Shown piece after piece: positions 63,763 through 64,000 of a stretch of DNA of 64,000 nucleotides. The stretch comes from Lewinellaceae bacterium (GTDB lineage Bacteria; Bacteroidota; Bacteroidia; Chitinophagales; Saprospiraceae). A program made the translations under genes and the position numbers. The stretch's first letter is position 1, and every line of letters starts with the position of its first letter. Location: assembly GCA_020636105.1 (NCBI GenBank), contig JACJYL010000002.1, forward strand, positions 1,578,001 to 1,642,000, in the 5' to 3' direction. The notes under the pieces are model-generated. The model worked only from the letters and a program-made list of their open reading frames with translations. It ran no database searches and was not told the origin of the DNA.

Positions 63763-64000
63763 AACACAAGAGTTGCCATAGCAGATTTGAATCAAAACGG
63801 GTATGTGGACCTGGATAATCCTGACACGCCAGAGGACGAAAGTGAACTGACACAGGAAAACCACTATTATCCTTTTGGAATGGATCAATTGGGTAATTGG
63901 GTGGCTACTGTCGGACCTAAGAATGATTACTTGTATAATGGTAAGGAGTTTAATGAGGAGATTGGGTGGTACGATTATGGAGCGAGGTGGTATGATCCGG
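63763..64000 (+). pseudogene. Second Rhs core fragment, 5' truncated and running off the window
   Basis: The frame is open from 63751 to the window end and encodes NTRVAIADLNQN...YDYGARWYDP. It matches 61501-61738 of the first Rhs gene with about 14 differences in 238 bp, most of them in the 3' half. There is no start codon and no upstream Rhs repeat; hairpins and stops precede it. It is probably another displaced Rhs tip whose variable end lies beyond 64000, though it could be only debris. Confidence 0.75.

Noticed and set aside
1..64000. tRNA, rRNA, riboswitch, prophage integrase or insertion sequence
   Set aside because: No cloverleaf with CCA-proximal motifs, rRNA stretch, transposase or integrase signature was recognised by eye; a covariance or profile search could overturn this.

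Overview
The window reads as chromosome of a Bacteroidota bacterium, most likely a Saprospiria-type (Saprospiraceae/Lewinella-like) lineage. Large secreted proteins carry PKD and Ig-like modules and end in type IX secretion (T9SS) C-terminal domains of both kinds: the short type A domain (proteins ending at 1995, 13246, 32067 and 34438) and the CHU_C or gliding-motility-associated type B domain (proteins ending at 40996 and 43983). Starts have AT-rich leaders without clear Shine-Dalgarno sequences, a TAnnTTTG-type promoter box lies upstream of pheS, and several genes need GTG or TTG starts. No rRNA, tRNA or CRISPR array was recognised.

Layout. 1-4178: end of a Gly-rich PKD/T9SS surface protein, a rhomboid protease and a convergent O-antigen ligase-type membrane protein. 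4.4-7 kb: housekeeping pheS and hisS. 7.2-9.1 kb: a btaA-btaB pair predicted to make the phosphorus-free betaine lipid DGTS, bracketed by degenerate direct repeats. 9.5-17.6 kb: a secreted M36 metalloprotease, GNAT acetyltransferase, L,D-transpeptidase, hemerythrin protein, RidA and serine ammonia-lyase. 18-22.9 kb: a GH97 enzyme with a six-hairpin-glycosidase-like lipoprotein, and a Tat-exported Rossmann (extended SDR) protein.

23.2-34.4 kb: a 2947-residue adhesin-like protein built of beta-helix modules, HYR/Ig-like modules and 14 tandem 77-residue repeats with an invariant 231-bp period, followed by a secreted CotH-type kinase. 34.5-38.4 kb: a folE / glutathione peroxidase / SOUL operon, a 44-residue membrane protein and gatA. 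38.7-44 kb: two 750-residue CHU_C/PKD paralogues flanking a BioY biotin transporter gene that is preceded by a perfect 19-bp inverted repeat. 44-55.5 kb: GNAT, GH57/DUF3536 protein, an NAD-kinase-like protein paired with an SPFH protein, a helical-repeat protein, MscS channel and a YdiJ-type FAD/Fe-S dehydrogenase.

55.5-64 kb is accessory: a ParE/RelE-type toxin-antitoxin pair; a phage-tail-like surface protein (15 x 30-residue repeats, 15 YadA-head-like repeats, S74 chaperone); and a broken Rhs locus, where a truncated Rhs core carries an unassigned C-terminal tip, is followed by an AT-rich CPBP membrane protease (candidate immunity protein) and then by a second partial Rhs core. A family of short hairpin-containing repeats recurs only in this last part.

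The most notable signals are the Rhs tip/CPBP pair with its recombination debris, the giant adhesin next to CotH, the btaAB cassette between repeats, the long palindrome before bioY, and the NAD-kinase-like/SPFH pair. All functions are inferred by reading motifs; no database search was possible.
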